A stretch of DNA of 64,000 bases from an uncultured Roseburia sp. (GTDB lineage Bacteria > Bacillota > Clostridia > Lachnospirales > Lachnospiraceae), in the NCBI GenBank assembly GCA_934309475.1, contig CAKRDK010000007.1, forward strand, positions 36,695-100,694, written 5' to 3'. Under the pieces are notes generated by a model that searched no databases, was not told where the DNA came from, and saw only the letters and a list, made by a program, of their open reading frames with translations. The first letter of the stretch is position 1. Every line of letters starts with the position of its first letter. Shown here in pieces: positions 37,646-46,722 of the stretch. Made by a program: the position numbers and the translations under genes.

Positions 37646-39183
37646 GAAAAGCAAAGGTATTTAATTTTGGAAAACTACAAAATAAAACGTATTTATTCGA
37701 GGACGGCATCAACCTGATTTATGGGGAAAATGAAGCCGGAAAGACAACACTGCATGCTTTTTTAAAGAGTATGCTGTTTGGAATGGAGAAGACGAAAGGA
37801 AGGGCATCGCAAAAAGATGTCTATTTGCACTACGAGCCATGGCATGCTCCATCTTATTACAGTGGCGCCCTGCATTTTACAGTAGGGGACAAACCGTTTT
37901 ACTTAGAGCGCAACTTTTATATGAAAGAGAAGCAGGACAGACTCTGCAACGAGGCGGACGGAGAAGAACTTTCCGTGGCATATGGAGATTTGGAGATGCT
38001 GTTAGGTGGTATGTCTAAAGAGACTTACGAGAATACGCTTGATGTTGCGCAGTGCGGCGTTGCGCCGAATGGAAAAATGGCAGAGTTACTGGCAGAGTAT
38101 CTGTCGGACGCAGCGGGGAGCGGGAATGCCTCGGTGAAGGTGACAAAGGCATTACAGGCGTTGGAGCAGCAGAAAAAAGAGCGCCGTGCGCAGTTAAGAA
38201 AATATCAGGCAGCGAAAGCCGAGATGCAAAAAAAACTTCAGTTTGAGCGGGAACTGGTCGAAAAAGAACTTACGGAACAAAAGGAGCTGCTACAGCGTGC
38301 AAGAGTGCAGCAAGAGAGAGCAGAAGCGGTGCTTCAACAGGAGAAAGAGGAATACTCTCCCGCAGAGAAAAATGAGACAATACGAAAAGGAAGCCGTCTG
38401 GGCTGGATAGGGGCGGTACTTGCTGCCGCAAATATTTTTGTCTGGCTGCTGTTACGCTACCCGGTATCACTTTTTGCGGGGCTGGAGGTTATTCTTCTTG
38501 GACTGTTGCTGTCGGGAAGATTTGGAAGACGGGAAAGTAATACAGCCGTAGAAGAAAAAGAACTACAAACGAAGCGCAATTCCACGCAGCAGGAAAATGC
38601 AGGGCAGCAGATGGCGTCGTTTGTGCAGAAGCTTGAAGAGAGCGTGCAGGAAAAGGAAGCAAGGCTGGTTAACTTAGAGGAAGAACTGTGCGAAGCAGAA
38701 CAGAAAGATTTGCAGGAGCGCGGTCTAGAGGAAGATGTGGAGGCGCTGGAACTGGCAGCCGCAGAGATTGTGCGTATTTCGGAAGAACTTTCAGAGGACA
38801 TCAGAGATGAACTCGACGCGGAGATATCGAGACAGATATCTGGCATAACGGGTGGAAAATATGATAGAATAAGAGTGGATGAAAAAGGGCAGTTAGAAGT
38901 TTTCGCAGAAGGAAGAAAAGTCAGCCCGGAACAGTTGAGCCGCGGCACATGCGAGCAATTCTATCTGGCACTGCGCCTTGCAGTCGGGGAGATTGTGACA
39001 CAGGAGGAGCCGCTGCCGATTCTTCTTGATGAAGTTTTTTCCATGTATGATGAGAAGCGGTTAGAGCAGGCACTTCGCATGCTGGCGGCATCGGGACACC
39101 AGATTTTGCTGTTTACCTGCCAGAAACGTGAGGAAGAACTGTTGAAGAAATTGGGAATTCCATATAATAAAGTTTGTTTATAG
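37636..39183 (+). CDS. SbcC/YhaN-like SMC-type ATPase, short form with membrane hairpin
   Basis: 515 residues, about half the length of SbcC or YhaN. Walker A GENEAGKTT near residue 35, a short coiled coil, a hydrophobic pair of helices (about 255-297; LGWIGAVLAAANIFVWLLL and SLFAGLEVILLGLLLSG), a second coiled coil, then signature LSRGT and Walker B ILLDEVFSMYD with D-loop. The coiled-coil tip that carries a zinc hook in SbcC appears replaced by a membrane hairpin. Partner of the upstream nuclease by overlap and family. Confidence 0.85.
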   Translation: MQIRKAKVFNFGKLQNKTYLFEDGINLIYGENEAGKTTLHAFLKSMLFGMEKTKGRASQKDVYLHYEPWHAPSYYSGALHFTVGDKPFYLERNFYMKEKQDRLCNEADGEELSVAYGDLEMLLGGMSKETYENTLDVAQCGVAPNGKMAELLAEYLSDAAGSGNASVKVTKALQALEQQKKERRAQLRKYQAAKAEMQKKLQFERELVEKELTEQKELLQRARVQQERAEAVLQQEKEEYSPAEKNETIRKGSRLGWIGAVLAAANIFVWLLLRYPVSLFAGLEVILLGLLLSGRFGRRESNTAVEEKELQTKRNSTQQENAGQQMASFVQKLEESVQEKEARLVNLEEELCEAEQKDLQERGLEEDVEALELAAAEIVRISEELSEDIRDELDAEISRQISGITGGKYDRIRVDEKGQLEVFAEGRKVSPEQLSRGTCEQFYLALRLAVGEIVTQEEPLPILLDEVFSMYDEKRLEQALRMLAASGHQILLFTCQKREEELLKKLGIPYNKVCL

Positions 39184-39234
39184 TTATATATGCCTGAATC
39201 CATACAGGCAGAAGTGAGAAAGGATCTGTTTTTC

Positions 39235-41613
39235 ATGGCAAAGAAAAAGAAGAAAAAAAAGTATCGTCTTTTTTGGTTTTTTGTAAAGGTACAGATATTT
39301 TTAATGATTTGCGTTGCCGCCGGCATTGGATTTTACTATGGAGGTGGTTATGCGGAGAAAGTGGGAGAGCTTCACAGGGAGGCGGTAAAGCTTGTGCGCG
39401 CCTCTTCGGAAGATACGTTCCGCGCGTCCGAAACGAGTAGTGTCTATGATGCGGATGGCAATCTGATTACAAAATTAAAGGGCTCAAAAGATTCTTCGTA
39501 TGTTGATTTTGAGGACATTCCGGCAGATGCAAAGGCGGCGATTATCAGTATCGAGGATAAGAAATTTTACCGCCATAACGGAGTGGATTACAAAGCGATT
39601 GTGCGGGCTGCGGTTGCCATGATAAAGAATGGAAAGGTGACGCAGGGTGGAAGTACCATCACAATGCAGCTTGCGCGAAATATTTATCTTTCCACGGAGC
39701 AGACATGGCAGCGTAAAGTGGAAGAGATTTTTATTGCGTTAGAGCTTGAGAAAGTTTACAGCAAGGATAAAATTCTGGAATTTTATCTGAATAACATTTA
39801 CTTTGGAAACGGTTATTATGGTATCGAGGCGGCAAGCAAAGGCTATTTCAACTGTGATGTGCAGGACCTCGACCTTTCCCAGATTTGTTATCTGTGTGCG
39901 ATTCCGAACAATCCGACGCTCTATGACCCGTTAACGAATACGGGAAATACCATAAAGCGAAGAAACCGTATCCTGAAAAATATGTACGAGGACGGCAAGA
40001 TATCCCAGAGCAAATATAGCGAAGCGGTGGCGGAAGTGATTACGCTGGAACGCCCGGAGGAATATGCGAAGAACGATTATGTCGAGACCTACACCTATTA
40101 CTGTGCGACAAGGGCGCTGATGTCGTTAGAGGGCTTTGAATTTCAGTATGAGTTTTCATCGGATGACGAGGAAGAGACTTACGATGAAGCTTACAGCGAG
40201 CTCTACAGTGAGTGTCAGAAGAAACTCTATACCGGTGGCTATAACATATACACCACGATTGACCTGACGATGCAGAGTGAACTTCAGGAGACCATAGATG
40301 ATAAACTCAGCGGCTTTACGGAACTGAGTGACGAGGGCGTCTATACCTTGCAGGCTTCTGCAACCTGTATTGATAACGAGACAGGATTTGTGAAGGCGAT
40401 TGTCGGCGGAAGAAGTCAGGACTTTTCCGGTTATACGTTAAACCGTGCATACCAGAGTTTCCGACAGCCGGGTAGTACGATAAAACCGCTGATTGTGTAT
40501 ACACCGTCATTTGAAAACGGTTATACGCCGGACAGCGTGGTGGTTGATGAACCAATTGAAGACGGCCCGGAAAATGCAGGCGGCTACTACCGCGGTTCCA
40601 TTACTGTGCGGACAGCGGTTGAGAACTCTGTTAATACGATTGCCTGGAAACTTTACGAGGAACTGACGCCGAGTGTTGGCTTGTCCTACCTCCATGCAAT
40701 GAATTTTTCCAAAATTGTGGCGGACGATGAGGTTCCGGCAAGTGCGCTCGGCGGACTGACGAACGGTGTGTCATCGCTTGAGATGGCATCCGGTTATGCT
40801 GCAATCGAAAATGACGGTGTTTACCGTGAACCGACCTGTGTCCAGAAGATTACAGATGCAAAAGGAAATGTAGTTTATGAAGCACCACAGACGGATGTTG
40901 TTGTCTATAAGCAGAACGCAGCCCGCATGATGACGGATGTCTTAAAGGGTGTTATCACCAATGGTACCGGCCGCGGTTTAGGACTGGGAGATATGCCATG
41001 TGCCGGCAAGACAGGAACGACGAATGGCTCGAAGGATGGCTGGTTTGTCGGTTATACACGCTACTATACGACAAGTGTGTGGGTTGGATATGATATGCCA
41101 AAAACACTGAGTGATTTGCAGGGAGCAAGTTATCCGGGAAGCATCTGGCAGGACTTTATGTTAAAGATTCATGACGGACTTCCGGTATTAGATTTTCTGC
41201 CGTATGTGCAGGTATCAGATGAGTATACATCGACAGCGGATGATGCCTTTTCCGATGCCACTACGACGGATGGAGCAGATACATCCGGAGCGGATGCTGC
41301 CACAGACACGACACCGGCAGATACCACGCCGCAGACGACCGACACCACGCCACAGACAACCGATACCACCACTACGACGGACGGAACGGATACGACCGGA
41401 GGGCAGACCATCAATGGAACGACCGGGGAGGATACGACGCCGTCTGACAGTGAGAATACCGGGGATAATACCGGAGGCACGACACCGTCTGACAGTGAGA
41501 ATACCGGGGATAATACCGGAGAAGATACGACACCTTCCGATGGAGGAGACAGTACCGGCGATACGACACCGTCTGATGGAGGAGACAGCACCGGCGAGGA
41601 CAGCACGCCGTAG
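39235..41613 (+). CDS. Bifunctional penicillin-binding protein, class A (PBP1a type)
   Basis: 792 residues from ATG 39235 (AAAGGAT upstream; ATG 39190 has no ribosome site). Poly-Lys N-terminus, membrane helix (about 12-36), GT51 glycosyltransferase with EDKKFYRHNG and GGSTITMQLARN, then the transpeptidase with S-x-x-K in GSTIKP, S-V-N, and K-T-G-T. Builds and cross-links peptidoglycan. After about residue 675 comes a Thr/Asp/Gly/Ser-rich tail of about 115 residues, mostly tandem repeats, outside the catalytic domains. Confidence 0.93.
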   Translation: MAKKKKKKKYRLFWFFVKVQIFLMICVAAGIGFYYGGGYAEKVGELHREAVKLVRASSEDTFRASETSSVYDADGNLITKLKGSKDSSYVDFEDIPADAKAAIISIEDKKFYRHNGVDYKAIVRAAVAMIKNGKVTQGGSTITMQLARNIYLSTEQTWQRKVEEIFIALELEKVYSKDKILEFYLNNIYFGNGYYGIEAASKGYFNCDVQDLDLSQICYLCAIPNNPTLYDPLTNTGNTIKRRNRILKNMYEDGKISQSKYSEAVAEVITLERPEEYAKNDYVETYTYYCATRALMSLEGFEFQYEFSSDDEEETYDEAYSELYSECQKKLYTGGYNIYTTIDLTMQSELQETIDDKLSGFTELSDEGVYTLQASATCIDNETGFVKAIVGGRSQDFSGYTLNRAYQSFRQPGSTIKPLIVYTPSFENGYTPDSVVVDEPIEDGPENAGGYYRGSITVRTAVENSVNTIAWKLYEELTPSVGLSYLHAMNFSKIVADDEVPASALGGLTNGVSSLEMASGYAAIENDGVYREPTCVQKITDAKGNVVYEAPQTDVVVYKQNAARMMTDVLKGVITNGTGRGLGLGDMPCAGKTGTTNGSKDGWFVGYTRYYTTSVWVGYDMPKTLSDLQGASYPGSIWQDFMLKIHDGLPVLDFLPYVQVSDEYTSTADDAFSDATTTDGADTSGADAATDTTPADTTPQTTDTTPQTTDTTTTTDGTDTTGGQTINGTTGEDTTPSDSENTGDNTGGTTPSDSENTGDNTGEDTTPSDGGDSTGDTTPSDGGDSTGEDSTP
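41434..41600 (+). repeat. Tandem repeats in the PBP C-terminal tail
   Basis: Two near-perfect copies of a ~45-bp unit encoding T-P-S-D-S-E-N-T-G-D-N-T-G (41434-41521), followed by shorter related units (T-P-S-D-G-G-D-S-T-G). In-frame and probably variable in number. Confidence 0.8.
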
Positions 41614-41690
41614 GAAACGCTGCCACTCACATTATGGTTGGAATGGTGATGCGCGGGCGGAAAAATACAACGCGAAGTGGTGAGAAATCG

Positions 41691-41719
41691 TTGACAATTT
41701 TTCCGTCGGTCAGTACAAT
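41691..41719 (+). promoter_or_regulatory. Promoter of glucokinase gene
   Basis: TTGACA (41691-41696), 17-nt spacer, TACAAT (41714-41719), 52 nt before the start codon. Confidence 0.75.
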
Positions 41720-41771
41720 AAAAGAAGTATTGCGTTAAATTTTTCACAGAGGGAAAGGAAGAAGGAATGGT

Positions 41772-42710
41772 ATGAAAAAGTATGCATTCGGAGTAGACAT
41801 TGGTGGAACCACAATCAAGATGGGGTTCTTTGAGACCAGTGGTAAAATGTTAGATAGATGGGAAATTAAGACAAACACGGAGAACAACGGTGCATCCATC
41901 TTAGAGGATGTGGCACGTGCAGTTGATACAAAACTGGCACAGGAGAGCATCTCCAAAGATGAAGTACAGGGAATCGGAATCGGTGTTCCGGGACCGGTGA
42001 AGGCAGACGGAACCGTAAATAAATGTGTCAACCTTGGCTGGGGTGTCATAAATGTGGCAGAACAGTTACAGGGGTTAAGCGGTCTTTCCGTAAAAGTCGG
42101 AAATGATGCGAATGTTGCTGCACTCGGTGAGATGTGGCAGGGTGGCGGAAAAGGTCACAGAGATGTTGTTATGGTAACACTTGGAACCGGTGTTGGTGGT
42201 GGTATCATCATTGATGGCAAGATGGTTGCGGGAGCAACCGGAGCAGGTGGTGAAATCGGACATATCATGGTAAACGAAGATGAAATCGAACTCTGCGGTT
42301 GTGGCAAATGTGGATGTTTAGAGCAGTATGCATCTGCGACCGGAATTGTACGCATGGCAAAGAGAAAGCTTGCAATTACAACGGAAGAGACTTCCCTAAA
42401 GGCACTTGCAGAAGTGACGGCAAAAGACATTTTTGATGCGGCAAAAGAGGGAGATGTTGTGGCACTTGAGCTGGTAGATGAGTTGGGACGAATTCTTGGT
42501 ACAGCACTTGCAAACATTGCCTGTGTTGTGAACCCTGAGATTTTTGTAATCGGCGGTGGCGTATCAAAAGCAGGAAATATTCTGATTGATAACGTAAAGA
42601 AGAATTTTGTGGAGCGCACATTCCATGCATGCCGTGAGACAAAGTTTGCATTAGCATCGCTCGGAAATGATGCCGGAATGTACGGCTGTGTCCAGATGTT
42701 ATTAGACTAA
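41772..42710 (+). CDS. glk: ROK-family glucokinase
   Basis: 312 residues. Phosphorylates glucose with ATP in the cytoplasm. N-terminal DIGGTTIKMG phosphate loop, substrate-binding GNDANVAALGE and GEIGH, and the ROK zinc motif CGCGKCGC (C-G-x-x-G-C-x-E). Own promoter and terminator, so monocistronic. AAGGAAGAAGGA lies before the ATG. Glucose released by the beta-galactosidase and beta-glucosidase of this window would enter glycolysis here. Confidence 0.92.
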   Translation: MKKYAFGVDIGGTTIKMGFFETSGKMLDRWEIKTNTENNGASILEDVARAVDTKLAQESISKDEVQGIGIGVPGPVKADGTVNKCVNLGWGVINVAEQLQGLSGLSVKVGNDANVAALGEMWQGGGKGHRDVVMVTLGTGVGGGIIIDGKMVAGATGAGGEIGHIMVNEDEIELCGCGKCGCLEQYASATGIVRMAKRKLAITTEETSLKALAEVTAKDIFDAAKEGDVVALELVDELGRILGTALANIACVVNPEIFVIGGGVSKAGNILIDNVKKNFVERTFHACRETKFALASLGNDAGMYGCVQMLLD

Positions 42711-42731
42711 AAGAAGAATTGTAACAAAAAT

Positions 42732-42777
42732 AAAAAAGATGAGTTTCTGTCAGATTGACAGAGACTCATCTTTTTTT
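42732..42777. terminator. Bidirectional terminator between glk and thiT
   Basis: AAAAAGATGAGTTTCTGTC (42732-42750) pairs with GACAGAGACTCATCTTTTT through an almost perfect stem and a short loop. T-runs on both strands serve both converging genes. Confidence 0.92.
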
Positions 42778-42814
42778 GTAAAAAACCGGCATAAATCCGG
42801 ACGGAGTGTAATAA

Positions 42815-43525
42815 TTATAATTCTGCGCGGGCCATTTTTTTCACATGTGCGAGGGCACTTGCAACTGGTGGAAGTGAAATCAGAATCAATGTCACAACTG
42901 CTTCCGGCACAATGTAGCTTGCCTGATAGGTTAAGGAGTATACCAGGGCAGGAGTTCCTTCCGGCGCATAAGAACCGAAGAAAACAACACCGGAAATGGT
43001 GGAGCAGATGAAACGTCCAATAACACCCACAACATATCCAACCTGTAAGCCCCATTTTTTCTTATAGAAGAAACCGGAGAGACCTAATGCACCGAATGCA
43101 AGCGGGTAATCTAAAAGCATCTGTGGAATCGTGTAAAAGATAGGTTCCATGATGAACTGAAGCAGTCCATAGGCAAAACCGGTCATAAGTCCGATAGACG
43201 GGCCATACCAGTAACCAATCAAAGCGATAAACAACATACTAAAAAGTGTGACAGAACCACCCATTGGAAGGTTGGCAAATTTAATCATGGAAGTCACAAC
43301 TGCAAGTGCCATCGCAACAGCAGAGAAAACAAGCTGTTTTGTGGTAATTGCCTTTTTAGAAGCAGTGGCAGATTCGGAAACAGAATCTTTTTTCTTATGA
43401 CGAACAGCAAGAGAGACTACAATCAGTAAAAGAAATGCAGCAATCATGATGATAAGTCCTGCGGTTGTTAAGTGAACGGAGCCATCGCCCCAGGCGCCTT
43501 CCGGCGTTGCAAAAAAGTTATTCAT
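42815..43525 (-). CDS. thiT: ECF thiamine transporter S component ThiT (YuaJ family)
   Basis: 236 residues from the ATG ending at 43525 (AGGAGG upstream). The C-terminal 170 residues match ThiT: FIALIGYWYGPSIGLMTGFAYGLLQF and LLDYPLAFGALGLSG. Captures thiamine and works with a shared EcfA/EcfT energizing module encoded elsewhere. About 65 extra N-terminal residues, including an added membrane helix (TAGLIIMIAAFLLLIVVSLAV) and a charged loop, are unusual for ThiT. The TPP riboswitch directly upstream supports thiamine as substrate. Confidence 0.92.
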   Translation of the reverse strand: MNNFFATPEGAWGDGSVHLTTAGLIIMIAAFLLLIVVSLAVRHKKKDSVSESATASKKAITTKQLVFSAVAMALAVVTSMIKFANLPMGGSVTLFSMLFIALIGYWYGPSIGLMTGFAYGLLQFIMEPIFYTIPQMLLDYPLAFGALGLSGFFYKKKWGLQVGYVVGVIGRFICSTISGVVFFGSYAPEGTPALVYSLTYQASYIVPEAVVTLILISLPPVASALAHVKKMARAEL

Positions 43526-43563
43526 AAAAAATCCTCCTAACATTGGTTGCTAAGAGGTATCGT

Positions 43564-43653
43564 TATCGCTTTCTTACGCCGGCATAATCCGGATCAAGTG
43601 ATGAGGGTTGATGTAACATCTCTCAGCGGAATCACGTTCCGCACCCCTAGCAA
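43564..43653 (-). promoter_or_regulatory. TPP riboswitch (THI box)
   Basis: On the minus strand: GGGGTGCGG, CTGAGAGA, then TTGATCCGG and AATGCCGGCGTAAG, the conserved core of the TPP aptamer, with a helix P1 closed by CTAGGGG near 43650 and the CTTAGCAACC side near 43550. It lies 40 nt before the thiT start, so TPP should switch off ThiT synthesis. Confidence 0.92.
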
Positions 43654-43677
43654 TCAATCTTTTGTTTTAACTTTTTA

Positions 43678-43706
43678 AATATAGCAGTGAAAGAAAAGAA
43701 AGTCAA
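43678..43706 (-). promoter_or_regulatory. Promoter of thiT
   Basis: Minus strand: TTGACT (43706-43701), 17-nt spacer, TATATT (43683-43678), reading into the TPP riboswitch. Its -35 box is two bases from the -35 box of the divergent fab promoter. Confidence 0.7.
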
Positions 43707-43708
43707 GG

Positions 43709-43737
43709 TTGACAAAAAGAAAAATGAGTGATATATA
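43709..43737 (+). promoter_or_regulatory. Promoter of the fatty acid synthesis operon
   Basis: TTGACA (43709-43714), 17-nt spacer, TATATA (43732-43737). About 98 nt before acpP. The operator at 43737-43788 overlaps the expected transcription start. Confidence 0.75.
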
Positions 43738-43788
43738 TTTTGATAGGCTAATTATTTGACTATCAAAATATTAGAAAGTCAAATAATT
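43737..43788 (+). promoter_or_regulatory. FabT-like operator: interleaved inverted repeats
   Basis: Contains TTTGACTATCAAA (43755-43767), close to the streptococcal FabT site TTTGATTATCAAA. Two longer inverted repeats interlock around it: ATTTTGATAG (43737-43746) with CTATCAAAAT (43760-43769), and AATTATTTGACT (43750-43761) with AGTCAAATAATT (43777-43788), both perfect. The MarR-type gene at the operon end is the likely ligand protein. Confidence 0.75.
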
Positions 43789-43834
43789 GCGGAGGCAAAG
43801 TAAATAAGAGAGAAGAAAAGGAAGGAAAACAAAA

Positions 43835-44068
43835 ATGTTTGAAAAAATGAAATCTATTATTGCAGATCAGTTAAATGTGGATGAGGCAGAAATTAAGCCG
43901 GAATCAAAGTTCAAGGACGATTTGGGTGCAGATTCCCTCGACCTTTTTGAGTTGGTCATGGCACTTGAGGAAGAATTCGGGGTTGAGATTCCGTCCGAGG
44001 ATTTAGAGAAACTGTCAACTGTCAATGACGCGATTGAATATATGAAAGCAAAAGGTGTAGCAGCCTAA
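43835..44068 (+). CDS. acpP: Acyl carrier protein
   Basis: 77 residues, acidic, four-helix ACP. The phosphopantetheine serine is in [22 protein letters not shown] (DSL motif, about residue 37). First gene of the fab operon, carrying the growing acyl chain for all enzymes encoded downstream. Confidence 0.95.
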   Translation: MFEKMKSIIADQLNVDEAEIKPESKFKDDLGADSLDLFELVMALEEEFGVEIPSEDLEKLSTVNDAIEYMKAKGVAA

Positions 44069-44086
44069 AAGAAAGGGCGGGTTCTC

Positions 44087-45019
44087 GTGAAGACAAGGGT
44101 AACGGAGTTATTGCAGATTGAATATCCGGTCATCCAGGGCGGTATGGCATGGGTAGCAGAACATCATTTAGCCGCAGCCGTTTCAAACGCAGGCGGACTT
44201 GGATTAATCGGAGCGGCAAGTGCACCGCCGGAGGTAGTAAGAGAAGAAATCAGGAAGACAAAGGAATTGACAGATAAGCCGTTTGGGGTCAACGTCATGC
44301 TGTTAAATCCAAATGCGCCGGAAGTTGCGCAGGTTGTAATCGAAGAAGGGGTCAAGGTGGTTACGACCGGCGCAGGAAATCCGGGAAAATTCATCGAAGC
44401 ATGGAAAGAAGCCGGCGTGATTGTCATTCCCGTTGTGGCAAGCGTTGCAATGGCAAAGATGATGGTGCGCGCCGGTGCGGATGCCGTTGTGGCAGAAGGA
44501 ATGGAATCCGGAGGACATATCGGAGCGCAGACAACGATGACATTAGTGCCACAGGTTGTGGACGCAGTCGAGGTTCCGGTCATTGCGGCAGGCGGAATCG
44601 CGGATGGAAGAGGCGTCGCTGCGGCAAGAATGCTCGGAGCAGAAGGGGTACAGTTAGGAACACGGTTTGTGGCATCGGAGGAATCCATTGCGCACCCGAA
44701 CTATAAAGAGCGTATTCTGAAAGCACGCGATATTGATTCCGAGGTGACAGGCATGAGCACCGGACATCCCATCCGCGTGCTGCGCAACCAGATGACAAGA
44801 GACTACCTCAAGTTAGAAAAAGAAGGCGCGGATTTTGCGCAGTTAGAGCAGCTTACCTTAGGTTCGCTGCGCAAAGCCGTGATGGACGGCGATACGGTTC
44901 ATGGAAGCCTGATGGCGGGACAGAGCGCCGGTCTGGTGACAAAAGTGCAAAGCTGCGCAGAAATCATACAGGAACTGATGGCGGAGACCGAAGAGAATCT
45001 TCGCAGATATGCAGAATAA
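44087..45019 (+). CDS. fabK: Enoyl-ACP reductase II (FMN-dependent)
   Basis: 310 residues, TIM-barrel flavoprotein of the nitronate monooxygenase/FabK group. Visible: N-terminal YPVIQGGMAWV, FGVNVML, the GMESGGHIG phosphate loop, AAGGIADGRG and GVQLGTRF. Reduces enoyl-ACP in the last step of each elongation cycle with NAD(P)H and FMN. No FabI is in the operon, so FabK would be the enoyl reductase and would make the cell naturally tolerant to triclosan. Begins with GTG, AAAGGGCGG upstream. Confidence 0.93.
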   Translation: MKTRVTELLQIEYPVIQGGMAWVAEHHLAAAVSNAGGLGLIGAASAPPEVVREEIRKTKELTDKPFGVNVMLLNPNAPEVAQVVIEEGVKVVTTGAGNPGKFIEAWKEAGVIVIPVVASVAMAKMMVRAGADAVVAEGMESGGHIGAQTTMTLVPQVVDAVEVPVIAAGGIADGRGVAAARMLGAEGVQLGTRFVASEESIAHPNYKERILKARDIDSEVTGMSTGHPIRVLRNQMTRDYLKLEKEGADFAQLEQLTLGSLRKAVMDGDTVHGSLMAGQSAGLVTKVQSCAEIIQELMAETEENLRRYAE

Positions 45020-45052
45020 AAGAGTGAGAAGAGAAATGGGGGAAAAGACGTG

Positions 45053-45964
45053 ATGAAACGGGTATTTATGTTTCCGGGGCAGGGAGCACAGTACATAGGA
45101 ATGGGAAAAGAATTTTTTGACCGCTTTCCGGTCAGCAGAGCAGCTTATGATATGGCATCCGAGATAACAGGATTGGATATTGCGGGACTTTGCTTTGAGG
45201 AAAACGACAAAATAAATATTACAGAATATACGCAGATTTGTATGCTGACAACGGAGACGGCAATCTATGCGGCATTGAAAGAGCAGGGAATCGAGCCGGA
45301 TTACACGGCTGGATTAAGCCTTGGGGAATACGGTGCGCTGGTTGCATCCGGTGTCGTCAGCATGAAAGATGCATTTTCCATAGTCCGGAAAAGAGGATGC
45401 TATATGCAGGAGGCAGTTCCGACCGGGGGCGCAATGTCGGCGGTACTCGGCCTTGGAGCAGACGAAATTGAAAAAATCTGTACGGACACAGAAGGAATGG
45501 TTTCCATTGCCAACTATAACTGTCCGGGACAGATTGTGATTACCGGAGAAGAAAAAGCAGTCGGAGAAGCAGGAGAGGCATGCAGTGCAGCCGGCGCCAA
45601 AAGAGTGGTGCCGCTTAAAGTCAGTGGACCTTTCCATTCTCCCATGTTAAAAACGGCAGAAGAAAAATTAGAAAAAGCGTTGCAGGATATTGAGATTTTA
45701 AATTTTACGATTCCATATGTTGCAAATGTAACGGGGGACTATGTGACGGATAAAGCGCAGGTGAAGCCGCTTTTAGCAAGACAGGTGACTTCCTCTGTGA
45801 GATGGCAGCAGACAATAGAAAGATTGCTTGCGGACGGTGCAGATGAATTTGTCGAAATCGGACCGGGCAGGACACTGAGCGGATTTATGCGAAAAATAAA
45901 TCGTGAGGTAAAAACCGTAAGCATTGATAAAATGGAGGATTTCTTAAATTATGTTAACCAATAA
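45053..45964 (+). CDS. fabD: Malonyl-CoA:ACP transacylase
   Basis: 303 residues. Moves malonyl groups from CoA to [15 protein letters not shown] at the N-terminus, active-site Ser in [10 protein letters not shown], His in GPFHSPM. I use ATG 45053 with GGGGGA upstream at good spacing; GTG 45050 is adjacent and cannot be excluded. Overlaps fabG by 14 nt. Confidence 0.94.
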   Translation: MKRVFMFPGQGAQYIGMGKEFFDRFPVSRAAYDMASEITGLDIAGLCFEENDKINITEYTQICMLTTETAIYAALKEQGIEPDYTAGLSLGEYGALVASGVVSMKDAFSIVRKRGCYMQEAVPTGGAMSAVLGLGADEIEKICTDTEGMVSIANYNCPGQIVITGEEKAVGEAGEACSAAGAKRVVPLKVSGPFHSPMLKTAEEKLEKALQDIEILNFTIPYVANVTGDYVTDKAQVKPLLARQVTSSVRWQQTIERLLADGADEFVEIGPGRTLSGFMRKINREVKTVSIDKMEDFLNYVNQ

Positions 45965-46691
45965 AGTGGCATTGGTGACCGGAGCCGGACGTGGAATTGG
46001 CAAAGCCATTGCAAAAAAACTGGCGCAGGAGGGGGCATTTGTGATTGTCAATTACAATGGCTCAAAAGCGCAGGCACATGCCCTTGTCTCTGAGATTAAG
46101 ACAGCCGGTGGGGATGCTGTGGCGGCAGGATGCAATGTGTCGGATGATGCAGCATGTGAAGCGATGATAAAACAGCTTATCACGGAGTATGCACACATCG
46201 ACATCCTAGTAAACAATGCAGGCATTACAAGGGATGGCTTGCTGATGAAGATGACGGAGCAGGATTTTGAGGATGTCATTGCGACGAATTTAAAAGGAAC
46301 GTTTCACACGATACGGCATTTATCCCGCCAATTTTTAAAACAAAGGTCCGGCAGAATCATTAATATTTCTTCCGTATCGGGAATTATGGGAAATGCAGGT
46401 CAGGCAAATTACAGCGCAAGTAAAGCCGGTGTCATAGGACTTACAAAAAGTGTGGCAAGAGAGTTAGCGGGCAGGGGAATCACCTGCAATGCAATCGCAC
46501 CTGGCTTTATCGAGACCGACATGACGGAAGCACTGCCGGAGGCAGCAAAAGAAAAATTACTGGCGCAGATTCCGCTCGGCAGATATGGACGACCGGAAGA
46601 AGTGGCGGAAGTAGCAGCATTCCTGGCATCAGACCGGGCTGCATATATCACAGGACAGGTGATAGCAGTCGACGGCGGCATGAGCATGTAA
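45951..46691 (+). CDS. fabG: 3-oxoacyl-ACP reductase
   Basis: 246 residues, short-chain dehydrogenase fold: [12 protein letters not shown] for NADP, NNAG, catalytic S-S in NISSVSG and Y-x-x-x-K in YSASK. Reduces beta-ketoacyl-ACP. The ribosome site lies inside fabD. Confidence 0.94.
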   Translation: MLTNKVALVTGAGRGIGKAIAKKLAQEGAFVIVNYNGSKAQAHALVSEIKTAGGDAVAAGCNVSDDAACEAMIKQLITEYAHIDILVNNAGITRDGLLMKMTEQDFEDVIATNLKGTFHTIRHLSRQFLKQRSGRIINISSVSGIMGNAGQANYSASKAGVIGLTKSVARELAGRGITCNAIAPGFIETDMTEALPEAAKEKLLAQIPLGRYGRPEEVAEVAAFLASDRAAYITGQVIAVDGGMSM

Positions 46692-46722
46692 AGGGGCAGG
46701 AATTTTTCAGAAAGGAAGGACT

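Noticed and set aside
41169..41747. 192-codon minus-strand frame opposite the PBP tail
   Set aside because: Generated by the tandem repeats of the PBP tail on the other strand.
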